Below, piece after piece: positions 46,201 through 58,580 of a stretch of DNA of 64,000 nucleotides (positions within the stretch are counted from its first letter, which is position 1; each line of letters begins with the position of its first letter). The translations under genes and the position numbers were made by a program. The notes below the pieces were generated by a model. It saw nothing but the letters and a program-made list of their open reading frames with translations. It made no database searches and was not told the DNA's origin. Origin of the DNA: Sclerotinia nivalis (lineage: Eukaryota > Ascomycota > Leotiomycetes > Helotiales > Sclerotiniaceae); assembly GCA_029531795.1 (NCBI GenBank), contig JAPEIS010000008.1, forward strand, positions 2,660,705 to 2,724,704. The letters run 5' to 3'.

Positions 46201-49140
46201 ATCATTGTTATCAATTAGAATACTTTCGGAAAATAATAAAGATAGATATCGAGAAATTCCTCAATAACAAATCGCTATTCAGCGATAACGAGATCAGGGA
46301 AAAGCTCTCTTCGTAGTTTCAAAACAAGCTACCTATTTTCCTACCTTGTTATATAGATATATTTTCTCTATATCGGGTATAGAATCATAAGATAGAGTTA
46401 ATATCTGGAAAAGAACCTTTATATTTCAAAAATTACTCTTTGTTCCCTTTCGAATTAGAGATAATTCGAAAATGGATCGATGATAATCTTGCCAAAGGTT
46501 TCATTCGGGAATCAAGATCACAAAATGTAGCTCTATTACTCCTAACAATCAAACCTAATGAAAGGGTTTATATTTATCAATATTATCATAGTTTAAACAA
46601 TATTATTATTAAAAACCAATACCCTTTATTAATTGTTCAAGAAACTTTAAATACTCTTTGCAATACAAAAATCTATACCAAATTAGATATTATTATTGCT
46701 TTCAACAAACTTCGTATTGTAGAAGGTAATAAATAAAAAACTGTTTTTATTATTCGATTTGGATTATTCGAATCACTAGTTATACCTTTTGATCTTTGCA
46801 ATACACCAATGTTATTCCAATATTATATTAATTACACTTTGTTTGACGAACTGGATAAATATTGTACTGTATACCTCGATAATATTTTTATATACTCCGA
46901 AGATAAAAATCAATATCAAGAATATATTTGCAATATAATCCAGAAATTGCAAGATGCTGGCTTATAAATCGATATTAATAAATACAAATTCGAAACAACT
47001 TTTACGAAATATTTAGATCTTATAATTACAATTGAAGGTATAAAAATGGATCAAGATAAAGTATCAGCTATTATTTTTTAGACACAATTAATGTTTGTTA
47101 AAGATTTACAACGATTCCTTGGTTTCGCGAATTTTTATTATCGATTTATAAAAGACTTTTTAAAGATCTATTGTTTTTTAAATGATCTTTTGCGAAAAGG
47201 AATAGATTGGTAATAAAAGAACGATTATACAATAATATTCGAGAATCTAAAGAAAGTATTCACAATAGTTTCAGTATTTGTCTATTTTAATTACAATAAA
47301 AAAACTATATTGGAAACAAATACTTCGGATTGAGTTTCGGGAGGGGTACTTTCTTAGTACGATGATAATAATGTTTTACGATCAGTAGTATACTTTTTTT
47401 CGAAATATTCGGCTATTGAATGTAATTACGAGATTTATAATAAAAAGTTATTAGCTATTATTAAATCAATAAAAAAATAACGATCGGAATTATAAAAATC
47501 TCAATAGGAATTCGAAATTCTGACCGATTACAAGAATTTGAAATACTTTACAACGATGAAAGTATTAAATCAATGTTAAATACGATGGTTAGAGTTTCTA
47601 TCTCAATACAATTTCTGAATTGTTTATCGATCAGAAACTAAAGCAATTCGGTCAGATACTTTGAACTGTCGATAGGAGGATCGATCTGATAGCTCTGATC
47701 TCAACGATGAACGCTTAAAAAATCGAGAATGTATCATTTTATTTGTTGATAGATTCGATATAGATTTATACAAAGAACTTATAGACGATTTTTTGTTAAT
47801 TGCAACAAATTAAACAATACCATTTGAAGACAAGCCTATCGACGAATTCATTGATACAGTATACAACAGATTAGATATGGTTAAATAATTAATATCAACA
47901 ATCGAAGACCCCTTTACAATCAAATGATCAAAAGAATTCAGGAAAATCTTATGAATAGTTATACAGGATTGCTATGTTTACAATAATAAGATTTACTATT
48001 ATGAAAAACTATGGATTCCGTTTGATAATAAATTGAAGATACAAATTTTATATAGAATATATTCGTCGGGCTTCATTGGCCATCCTAATCGTATAAAGAT
48101 TATTGATTTGGTCTTCAGAAGCTATTAGTAATTATAAATACATCAAGAAATAAATGTTTATATTCAAATTTATGAACTCTATATTCGAACAAAATCCCTA
48201 AAGTTATCCCCCTCAGGATTTCTGAAACCGTTGTCTATTCTTTTCCAACTATAATCAGATATTTTAATCGATTACATTACATCTTTGCTAGATTGTAAAT
48301 ATTACAATTCAATATACAAATATATATTAATAATTGTTTGTAGATTAACAAAAATGAAATATTTTATAAATACAAGATTTCTGATAATAGAAGAATTGGT
48401 TAATACTTTTATCAATTGTATTTATATATTATATAGTCTCCCGGAAAATATCATTTCAGATCGAGGAATATAATTCGTATCGGGATTCTGGATATAGTTT
48501 TCTGAACAATTGAAAGTAGTTTTTAAATACAGTTTAACGTTTCATCTGTAAATAGACGATCAAATGAAATGAATCAATTCAATTCTAGAATAATATTTGT
48601 ATGTATTCATAAATTTTTATTAAGATGATTGGATGGAATAATTATTATTAGTAGAATTTACTTTAAACAATTTGGTTTCTGAAACAATAAACTATTTGTT
48701 ATTCTTTGCGAATTATGGTTTTAATCTATAATTGGATATGGAATCTAATAAATCTTGTCTTTCAGATATAACAATAACTCAAAAACACGAATTCTTCAAA
48801 GGAAACAAAATAGTTGATAGAATGGAATATATTTTGGATCAATTCAGAATATTTGCGAAACAATCTATTGCAATCTATAAGGAATATACAAATCGGAATA
48901 GATCAGATTCGTTATGATATACAAAAAGACAAAAAGTATATATAAATACAAAAAACATAAAGATATCTTATAAAGCAAAAAAGCTCGATAATAAATGGAT
49001 CGGATTATATGAAATAATAAAGATCTATTTGTGTACTTGCTTGATCGAATTACCGGAAAATATACGAATTTTCTTAGTATTCTATTATTCGTTGTTAAAA
49101 CTAGTATATCCAAAATCTCATTTTCCAGGATAAACTTTAA
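43202..49140 (+). pseudogene. Element 3 gag-pol, RIP-degenerate
   Basis: A Gag-like frame runs from ATG 43693 (an upstream Asp/Ser-repeat ORF sits at 43202-43408). It includes MSNKTSFPFFYSQLKYLCAL (44101 on) and a zinc knuckle YFCKQSGHRVADCK near 44478-44520 whose first Cys is now Tyr. Retropepsin is at about 45050-45330 (LIDNRYSEKAFANCFF; DSG reads DNR). Reverse transcriptase is at about 46440-47050 (IIRKWIDDNLAKGFIRES, IYTKLDIIIAFNKLRI, TVYLDNIFIYS). [16 protein letters not shown] and the RNase H region ([20 protein letters not shown], 47390-47460) follow. Integrase is at about 48060-48560 (GFIGHPNRIKI, IISDRGI). The end of pol is near 49130 (LKLVYPKSHFPG). Stops and active-site losses make it inactive. 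Confidence 0.88.
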
Positions 49141-49649
49141 TTAACGAATCGGAATCGAAAATCATAAAAGACAGAATCCTTGAAAAAGAAGATAGAAAGA
49201 AAAAACCAATTCAGAAATAGATATTTGAAGATATACTTGATAATTACAATAAAGATAACTATCATTATCAAATCAAATGAAAACATTATACACCAACCTG
49301 ACAACCAATATCAAATCTAAAAAACAATAAAAAGACCCTAATCGATTACCATCATTTATATTCCGAAAAACTTGGATTATTATCATAGGTCTTGGATCAT
49401 TCAGATATTGCAATATTGTTACCAGCTCCAACTCCTACAAAGACTTTACAACAATCAACAAAAAAGAAAGTACAGTTTACTTGAACAAAAAAATAATATC
49501 TCAAATTTTAAAACGATCTTAAAATTTGAAAAGTGAATTTACAACTCAGGAATTTAAAACGCCTAGATAAGATTTTGCTTGAACAATTGTTTTTCAAAAA
49601 GGTTTTATTAGTAATTTGAAAACAAATTAGGCTTTGAGAAAGAGAATAC

Positions 49650-49795
49650 TATCACAGATTCGTAACCCGTTTCTAACTAGTCTACATAGCTGCCTAAAGC
49701 ACCCATCCCTTATATAATCGACACTCTTCCTAACACCTTCTTCCTTTTTCGTAGAATATCATTATATCTTAAAGCACCCTACCACCACCGTGATA
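49650..49795 (+). repeat. Element 3 3' LTR (146 bp)
   Basis: Starts TATCACAGAT and ends CCACCGTGATA. Its inner U3 part is A/T-shifted relative to the 5' LTR. Its outer roughly 46 bp are the better-preserved copy. Confidence 0.9.
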
Positions 49796-49800
49796 AATAC

Positions 49801-50134
49801 TAGATTGTGGTATCGCTGGTTACAGCAATAACGAATTCTTTGGGGGAGCCGGGTTGGCTAGATAAGTACAGATAGAATGATATTATAGAAATGTCAATAT
49901 AAATAGATAGAAGCTATATAGTATCATAGAAATAATAAGTAGAATAACAGAAATCATTTTTATTAATAAAATATAATTCGAAGAATTATATTTCTACAAA
50001 AGGAACGATTCCTTAAATATATTTATATGTAGCGTTAGCCCCGATCGGGGCTAGCCTACATTTATCCAAGGTCCGATTCCTACAGATCGGAACCCGAGCG
50101 GTCTCCGTATACCATATACGGGGACCCCGTGATA
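49801..50134 (-). repeat. Element 2 leader fragment and 5' LTR (49922-50134)
   Basis: The 213-bp LTR ends at 50134 with ACCCCGTGATA and keeps its GC-rich U3 hairpins. Its inner (U5) 70 bp hold 14 A/T-shifting changes that the 3' LTR lacks. The 121 bp at 49801-49921 align in reverse with element 1's leader after 33557 (shared TTCTATAATATCAT and GATACCACAATCT). This confirms that element 3 split the leader from gag. Confidence 0.88.
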
Positions 50135-50136
50135 TA

Positions 50137-53100
50137 TATAATCTATAATAAAATCATTATAATATTTGTATTAGATAATATATATAATTTGTAATAAAAT
50201 CGTTATAATATTTATATTAAATAATATATATAATTTGTAAAGAAATTATTATAATATTTATATTATAATAATAATATAATATAATATAGTATTATAATAA
50301 GGGAATTTGAAATTGTTATAATATTTTTATTATAATAATAATAGTAATATAATAAAATCGTTATAGTATTTATATTATAATAATAATATTATGTATTTCT
50401 GTTATAGAAGATCAATATATAAAGAATAATTCAGAAATCAATCGAAATCAATAATTGTTTTTTTACTGATATTGATCTTCGAAGAATATATTAATACTTT
50501 GGATATTCTTTAGTATAAAAGCTATATCAAATATTACAATATATAAAATACAAAAAAGATAAGAAAACAATCGATTTATTTATTAAATACTACAAATATT
50601 ATCAAAAGTATAGAAAGTCCTTTGGAAGATTTAGATTTATATTTTTCGAAAATACTAAATTCAATTATATTATTTTTATAGATATTTTATATATTGATAA
50701 TAAATTTGTATTTTATATTGTAAACGAAATTATTCAATATCAAACAGTAAGATAATTCGAAAATATCTTTACAAAATATATATAAAATATTCTAAAAGAA
50801 TATTGAATAAATATATATATAGAATTACCAAATTATATTATTTATAATATAAAAAAGAATTTTATTAATAAAGAATTCAAACAATATACGAATTCTTTAG
50901 CAATCATTATAAAAAGTATATTTGTTGAAGTATACAATTTGATAGATATCGTTGAGTATTTCTATTACTTTTTAAAATAATCTTATAAAATCATTTCAAA
51001 TGAATTAGCAGATTTTAATATCAGTAAAGCATTGATATTATAAATAGCAATTAAAGTTATCAATAATATAATAAAATTTAATAATTTAGTATCAATATTA
51101 TTAATATTCGAAATTTATTTTCGAATAATAAAAATGGATTTATTTATAATTACAATTATATAATAAACTTAAATAATTAAAAAAACAATAATAGAAATTC
51201 GATGATTCTGTATAAAAAAACAAATAAAAGATATCTTTAATATATAAAACGGATTTTCAATTATATCAATTTATGATTTATTATTCAATTTTGAAGTTCT
51301 TATATAATATAAAGGAAAAAGTATAATATTCAATGAATAGAAAGGATTATATAGAATGATTACAATAAAAGAAGAAATTCGTAAAATCGAATTCAAAAAC
51401 GGATTTACAAAATTTCGATTTACTATAGTTCGATTATTTTATCAATAAGAACCCGAAATTGATCAAATTGATTAAATCAATCCAAATCCATTTTCATTAT
51501 GAAATTCAATACTATTACTAGATATTGAATCTTATATATATCTATAATATTATATACGAAGTAATTTATATAATAAAATTAATCTTATCGATGATACTTT
51601 AGATAATTTTGATATTATAATATATTATTATAAAATCGAAAATGATAATAATTTTGATCTATATAATGAAATATTTATAATTTATAATATTAAAGATTCA
51701 GTATATAAGAAATCTAAATAAACTGAAATCAATAATTTATTTGATAATAGAATCTTCAAATTTATATTTTTGAATAAAGTTCTATAAAGAATTAAAATCT
51801 TCAATTCAAAATTTATAGATGAAATAAAAAACGAAGATATTAATAGAGTATATTTCAAATTACAATTGGTAGTTCAAGTATTCAAAGATTAAGATAAGAT
51901 TATAGTATTAATTCAATTATTTATTATTTAATATATTAATTAATATATTTTGATTATCTTTGGTATTTGTTTGAAGATAAATATTATAAATACTGAATTA
52001 TTTTTAAAAGATATTATATAGGTTTATATTCAAGCAATTTCAAAGTTATAAAGATTATCCTATATTCGATTATCAATCGAAATGGAATCCGAAAAAGATA
52101 TAATCCTATAAATAATCAAATTATTTTATAGTATATTTAAAGTAGGAAATCATTAGTTTGAAATTTATTATAATTATTATATTAACAAATTCAATATGAT
52201 ACAATCAATTTACGATTTTTATTTATTATATATAAAAGATCAAATAAATGATTTCGATATTATAGAATTATAAACAAATGATATTCTTATTATAACAAAT
52301 TCTATATTTATAAGAAAAAAGCAAGAACAATTGGAAAAAGCAAAGTTTATAACCAAAGATCGAAAACAACTCATTGAAATAATTCTTTTCAAATTTAATA
52401 AAGATCTCCTTATATTTAAAAATAGTAATATTTATTTCAATTAAGAAAAACAATATAATAATCTATAATTAATTAAAATTATATTTATTAATATATATAG
52501 AACAAAAAACAAAATTCGAAAATCGATTATTTTAAAGAATTAATATATTGTTCAATAAATTAGAGAAATATATATTATAATAATATATCAATTTGAAACT
52601 TTATACAATCTTGTTATTATTATTTAAATGATTAATCTGGATAAAATAAATATTAAAATAATCAATAAACGAATTAAATAACAAATAAATAATCTAAAAA
52701 GAAGATTAATTTTTATATTTTTTAATATAAATTCATTAAAAGTTATTATATTCAATAATACATTCTTTGTAATTAATAAGAACTATTTATTATAAATAGA
52801 ATTTGTAATTATTTTAGTAAATAAAAATGATAAAGTTAATATTCTTTATTAATCTTCAATCAAATATAAATGAATTATATAAAGTATATTAACTATAGAA
52901 TTATATAATTTGATATACAATTTCGATATAGTTTTATCAATAAAGAATTTAATTAATATTATTTTTAAATCTAAGATTTATATATTATTTATAATCTGTA
53001 TCGATTCAAAATTATTTTACAAAATACTAATTAAATTGGAAACTATTATCGAAAAAAGGTTAATGATTGATATTATAATTTTATAATAATTATATAAACA

Positions 53101-53700
53101 AAATAAAATATAAGAAATTAGATAAATCAATAGAAAATCTAATTTAGTAAATACTATAATTAAAAATAAATTTTATCGAATATTTATAAATCTTATTAAT
53201 ATTAATAAAATTGATATAAAGATTATAGAATAAATAAAATAAAAGAATAAAAGAATAAGAGAATAATTATATAATTTATTTTTTCTAAAAGAAAGTTGTT
53301 AATATTAGTATATTATATAATCAATTTTATAATTAGCTGTACAATTAGCGAATATTAGTTTCCTTTTTTTCAATATAAATAACAATCAAGAATTAACAAA
53401 ATATAAATACTATAATAGTATTATATAAGTAATATTATGGAAATAATATCAATAATAATAAAATCGTTATAATATTTATATTAGATAATATATATAATTT
53501 ATAATAAAATCGTTATAATATTTATATTATAATAATAATACAATATAATATAGTATTATAATAAAGAAATTTGAAATTGTTATAAAGTTTTTATTATAAT
53601 AATAATAATAATAATAGAATAATATAATATAATATAGTTGATATAATATAATATAGTATAATGTAATGTAATATAATATAATATAATATAATATTGTTGA
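50137..53700 (+). mobile_element. RIP-saturated Ty1/copia retrotransposon
   Basis: Despite extreme AT content, the plus-strand translation follows the copia pol order. Integrase is at about 50640-51165 (FNYIIFIDILYIDNKFV, KNFINKEFKQY, VEYFYYFLK, YKIISNELADFNIS). Reverse transcriptase is at about 51780-52300 (IFNSKFIDEIKNEDINRVYF). RNase H is at about 52720-53240 (NTFFVINKNYLL, ILYxSSIKYK, ICIDSKLFYKILIKLE, EKRLMIDIIIL). Integrase preceding RT excludes gypsy. AT-rich direct repeats at about 50137-50330 and 53450-53620 (both with AATCGTTATAATATTTATATT and TAGTATTATAATAA) are probably the decayed LTRs. Exact ends and duplication are not resolvable. Element 2 sits directly against its left repeat. 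Confidence 0.75.
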
Positions 53701-54245
53701 ATTAGGGTCAGTGTTAGTTCCAGTGTTAGTTCTAGTGTTAGTTTAGAAGAGTAAATATGGCGTCCGGGTCAGGATATGATTTTGGAAATTTAGGTATGTA
53801 TTCCCTTCTAAATAATATAACAAATATAGTACAATCATTTATTTTATTATTGAGAAGTTGTAGGAGGAGTTATGGTTGATGAAAGGTAGGTGTTGTGGTG
53901 TTGCATTTCTCGATTTGGCGAAAAGTGTGGTACTGTTGATGGATCCATCGCCTTCCGAATCGAGGTTTTTCAAGCAACGAATATTCTAACCCTAAGAAAG
54001 ACTTCTAGCTTTTGAATAAAATAATGAAAATCTGATAACTCAAGTTTATATACTACGAAGTAATATTATATTTAATTATATTATTATAAAAAAATTGTGG
54101 ATGAAGATATGATTGATCAAAGTTAATCTTAAGAAGTTCGATACTGTTAGCAAATCATTGCTTTCCCAATCAAGGTTTTTCAAATACTTATTTCCTTTTA
54201 CTTTGCGAAATCTATTCTCATCATTAATTTCTTTATAAGATTAAA
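53701..54245 (+). repeat. Head repeats B and C upstream of the large degenerate frame
   Basis: Copy B (53747-53973) matches copy A at 30677: GAAGAGTAAATATGG, TTCCCTTCTAAATAATAT, CTCGATTTGGCGAAAAG and TTCCGAATCGAGG followed by a T-run. A shorter, more mutated copy C (54104-54210) ends TTCCCAATCAAGG plus T-run, 36 bp before the start codon at 54246. Just before B, 53701-53745 repeats GTGTTAGTT three times. It may be a promoter and leader unit that has been duplicated. Confidence 0.55.
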
Positions 54246-57200
54246 ATGTTACCTCAAAAGAAACATAATAAACGATCGAAGAAGTATTCGAATATCGAAG
54301 AAGTTAGAAAAACAAATATCGAGAACACCTTTCGTTATCGAGAAAAGAAAGCGTTTCAACTTTCAGGTCCAATCGATTTCATTGTATACAAGTCTTTGCT
54401 TTATTCAGATATCCCTACAAATACTTCTTTTACAATTGGCCTTCGAACGGATATTCAAATCCCTTAAGATTATGATATTCAAAAAAGCGATATTCTAGAA
54501 ACTCTATAATTGATTTCTTCATTATTGATTCAATTACCTTCGATCGATAAAAATGCCAATGTTGCTATATAGATTAAGCAAATCCAAAAAAACGAACAAA
54601 AGGTTAATCTTGAAAGAAACGAATACGATATAGAGATTGCAGAAATTCTGATAGGATTGCGATCGGTCTATACAACTAGTACAATTGAAAAAGCAAGAAT
54701 TGATAGAACATCAGAAATATATATTAAAGGAGCGATTGAAGTAAGGATATCAGGAATATAGACGATAGAAGATTTATATATTGTTAATCAAAAGAAAAGA
54801 GTTTATAATGAAAAGCCTCGGTGTTTTTGTTTTTTATATATTGATTCTGTAAATGAATCAATAATGATATAGAATAATGATAGCATTATTATATCAAATC
54901 TATCTAATAAACTAGTGAGTATTTAAAGATCTTCAATGAATACAATACTATTGGAAATATCAATTTAATCTAAATCATTCTCTTTATTATTATTATCAAA
55001 TAAAATTAGTAGCAAGGGAAGCATTAATAAACAAAGTATATTATTTCCAATTCAAAAGAACAATCTTTTGTTATAAATGAAACCCTTAATAATAAGATCA
55101 TCTGAAAACAATATATTTTTCTTTTTAGTTGTAGAAAGGCTTTTCAGTGATATTTTTTCTTCATCTTTTTGTCAAATTGAAAGTTTTATATTGCCTTCGT
55201 TTATTCAGTTAGTGATTTGAACAACACCAAATCCTACCATCTCTATATCCAATCCAATTTCTATTCCAATAGTAACAGATTCTTCAATACTAAGAATTTC
55301 TTCAAATACAACAGTATCTTCTATTCCTATTAAACGAACTGCCTTCAAGCTTGTCAAACAGCTTCAGAATTTCCAAGGTTGTATTCATAAACAATATTCT
55401 CAAGTTAATCAATCTTATTACGAATATCATCAATGATTAGATATATATTCTGAATATTCATTTTTATTATAAATTATTAATCTTCTTAAAGGAAGTTATA
55501 TTAAAAATGTATCCTTATTTGATGTTTTGAGTAATCCTAAATTGATGAAGGCAGAAGATCATAATGGTTTCGATTATCAAGCAATATTTGAAGATACAAA
55601 TGTATCAACTATATTTGAAGATATTGAAATGCAGAATGAGAATCTATTTAAGAATTTATATTTATTATAGTATTATATAACTAATAAAAAAAACCGCTGT
55701 CCCAAGGTAACGTTTGATATTGATAGTACTTATTGCTTCCCTACCAGCTTAGTATTCGCAAAACGAGGTATCAATTGATTGTCTAAAACACATCTTATTT
55801 TCAATTTTACAAGTGACATCCACTTTAAATTGTGAGTGCCGGTATATAATGATCGTAATATATTGATATACAAATACACTCCACTTTACAAGATTCCTCA
55901 TTATTGCTTTAATACTACAATTAGAATAAATTCATTATTGATTTTCATCTTCTTTTCAGCTCTTCATTTAGAGAGTGATTATAAGTATACTACCTATTTG
56001 AGTAAGCAAAATAATAAACTCTTTTATAATACTATTATTGGTCCAACAATAAATAAAATAATTGGGTCCTTCAATATTATACAATATTACCCTGCATTTA
56101 CTAAAATTTCAAATTTGGATTCGATTGCAATATCAGTAAAGAATCTTGATCAAAAAGAATCAACAAGAAATCAATTTATCAAATATACTATACAATCTCA
56201 ATACCTTGATACACTCTGGAGTTTTATTCTTCAAATTATCGATGAAAATTCAGGTTTTGATCGATTTCGAGGAGTAACCTTATTTGCCGATTCAAAGAAT
56301 ACTAAATTGGAATTTATAAATACTAATCTAATTCAAATGTATAATAGTTGAAAAACAAAGTGGTCTAAAATGACTGATATACAATTTTATAACCAAGATT
56401 GTACATTTGTTGATCCTACAAAACAAATGATATCCAAAGATAATGTTCTGCTATATAATTATATTCCGGAAGATTACAAAACAGAAATGTTTTTATAGAA
56501 GAAATATTGCCTCGAAGCGTATACTAAAAGCTGAATAGTTTTTGATACAGATGACAATCCAGCTAAAGGAAACCCTAAATATACTATATATTCTTAGGTA
56601 ATGATGTAGAATACTATAAGCCAGACTTTATTTACTATCCCAAATAAACAAGAAAATAAAGATAGATTGATTTATTCTCAACACTATGTATTGATCAAAA
56701 TACCCTTTGATTCATCAAAGATGTATATCTTTGATAATGATTCAATTGAGAATCTGGCTTTCGATTCTGGATACATCTGATTATTACAACAAAAAGAAAA
56801 TGGGATTACCTTTTCCAAAATCATTTGTAAGTTTAGTTATCTTCACAGTAAAAAGCAGGCCCATACAAATCTCGTCGATAATCACAGGAAGTCGTATAGG
56901 ATTCGAGAAGAGTATTGTATCTCTTTGATTATGATGGAAGAGATTTATCAACAATAACGACAATAGGATCTATACAATAACAAAATTGATATTGTTCAGC
57001 CTATTCTCCCTTATTATATTGTTTCTACTCGAGAGCTGCTTGATTTTCTCTCAGCTCAAATCAATAAATATTGTCTTCTCTTTGAATATATTCTTGTATA
57101 CATAAATATAATATACTCGTTACTAGAAACCATTGTTATAGTAATAATACTCAGAGCTTTTCGATTTTGCTATAATAGCAACTTGATTCAACGGGAATCC

Positions 57201-58580
57201 CTATTGTACAAAGATCATTAAAAACAGATACAGAATTATAAACAAATTATAAAAGAGGGCTTAGGGATATAGAATACGATAAAACGATATGATTTGGATT
57301 GGTTTTTATTGAAATTTAATTGAACAATATAACGGCTTGTAGTATTATATAGAGAGAATATTCTGGTTGATAATATACTGATACATAAAGAGTATAAGAG
57401 AAAATGATATACAATCAAAGATCTTCAAGATATCTATATATACTTTAATCAGACTATATCTTAGTATAATCGATACAATATATAATACAATCTTTCCTTA
57501 TTGAATAAATGATTGGAATATCTTTACATTTTGAATTTCGAACAATTCGATACCGATATCTAAAAGGCTATACTCAAATCCCATAAGCGCTCTCCAGAAT
57601 TATCACCTGATACTATAAAGCAGAAAAAAGATATTCGATTTTGTTATAAATATATAAAACAAATGTTTCTAATCAATAGAGTTGCAGAACCCCCTTACTT
57701 TGTAACAGAAAATAAAATGCGATTTAATAAAAGAGCTAATCTACTCGATTTCTTGTTTCTATAGAAGGATAATAAGGAATATCATAATTGGGGCTACAAA
57801 CTATACCGAGTTATCTTACAAAAGTCTTTTGAATTAATTGAGCAACATTTAGGATATCGAAAAACAGACAAATAATTAGATAAATTCTTATACCTTATTC
57901 GATTGACTCATTGAGTCCTCTCTTATCCATCGGATTCTACCTTTATTATATCAACGAAGATCAATCGTAATCAAGATCTCCAAAGACGAATAATATAACT
58001 CTCGATTATATATACTAATTCTAAGAAAGTCGAACTTCCTTTTCGTTCTCATCCAATTATACTCCATAATATCCTATAATACACACAACAGCAGACATTT
58101 GATGATAATAGTGATCACATATAAAGCACCTCTGATATTATTACAATATACAGAATTCAAGGAATCAAGATTTATAAATTAAAAGAGACTAAAAAGTTCT
58201 AGATTGCAAAAAAGCAAAATAGAGAATTGAAAAGGTTTCAATCAATATAGAAGTAGACGGAAACACCAAAATTGAAGATGTTAAAACAGATTAAAAATCA
58301 AAACTTGAATGAATTAAAGGACTTAATAAATGAATTTAATCGAAAGTATATTATTAATACTGATAATAATATTGATGATATTCAAAATAATAGATCGAAT
58401 ATAATTGATACTGTTGACACTTATCAGCGATCTACTAGTGTTAGTATTAGCATTAGCAGAAGAAGTATTATAACTACTTTTGCTCGGAAACCGAATAATG
58501 AAAAAAAGCAAGAAATTGAATTGAATGAAAGTGATTGTAATAATGATAATATTTTTATACCATCGAATAGCAAGAGATAG
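54246..58580 (+). pseudogene. Large degenerate single-exon reading frame (1,444 codons), unrecognised protein
   Basis: The frame opened by ATG 54246 is the same as the open stretches at 55836-56351 and 58272-58580 (offsets 1590 and 4026, both multiples of three). It ends at TAG 58580. The many internal stops sit where CAA/CAG/CGA/TGG codons are likely, so it looks like one long gene altered only by transitions. The N-terminus is basic (MLPQKKHNKRSKKYSN). A central segment reads VTFDIDSTYCFPTSLVFAKR, and later HYCFNTTIRINSLLIFIFF and NSGFDRFRGVTLFADS. The C-terminus is acidic/polar (SFARKPNN-like, then SDCNNDNIFIPSNSKR). I recognise no reverse transcriptase, transposase, helicase or recombinase motif. 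Two head repeats precede it and the telomere follows, so it may be a subtelomeric gene or an unclassified mobile element. Confidence 0.65.

Larger units (their letters stand above)
42932..49795 (+). mobile_element. Element 3: a second Ty3/gypsy family nested in element 2
   Basis: LTRs are 146 bp (42932-43077 and 49650-49795), flanked by AATAC (42927-42931 and 49796-49800). A purine tract (GAGAAAGAGAATAC) precedes the 3' LTR. Gag and Pol run in gypsy order on the plus strand. LTR length, Gag and Pol sequence differ clearly from elements 1 and 2, though the LTR start TGTCACGGGT is shared. Decay is by transitions, but several domains are easily read. Confidence 0.92.
31475..50134 (-). mobile_element. 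Element 2: Ty3/gypsy chromovirus, host of three nested insertions
   Basis: On the minus strand the 5' LTR is 49922-50134 and the 3' LTR is 31475-31687, both 213 bp. TATAT flanks it at 31470-31474 and 50135-50139, a perfect 5-bp target-site duplication. Its interior is interrupted by element 1 (33321-39113), a solo LTR (40377-40589) and element 3 (42932-49795), each with its own duplication. The remaining pieces in order are the leader (49921-49801), gag (about 42860-41740), protease (about 41704-41324), reverse transcriptase (about 41300-39990, YLNDILIYN near 40220), RNase H (about 39990-39119) and then integrase and 3' end (33315-31688). All are riddled with stops from C-to-T and G-to-A change, so it cannot move by itself. 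Confidence 0.88.

Noticed and set aside
50137..53700. Simple AT satellite
   Set aside because: The ordered integrase, reverse transcriptase and RNase H remains show that it is a decayed copia element, with only its edges being satellite-like.
54246..58580. Telomere-linked RecQ helicase
   Set aside because: Expected for a fungal subtelomere, but no Walker A, DEAD/DEAH or RecQ motifs can be read in the frame, even allowing for RIP.
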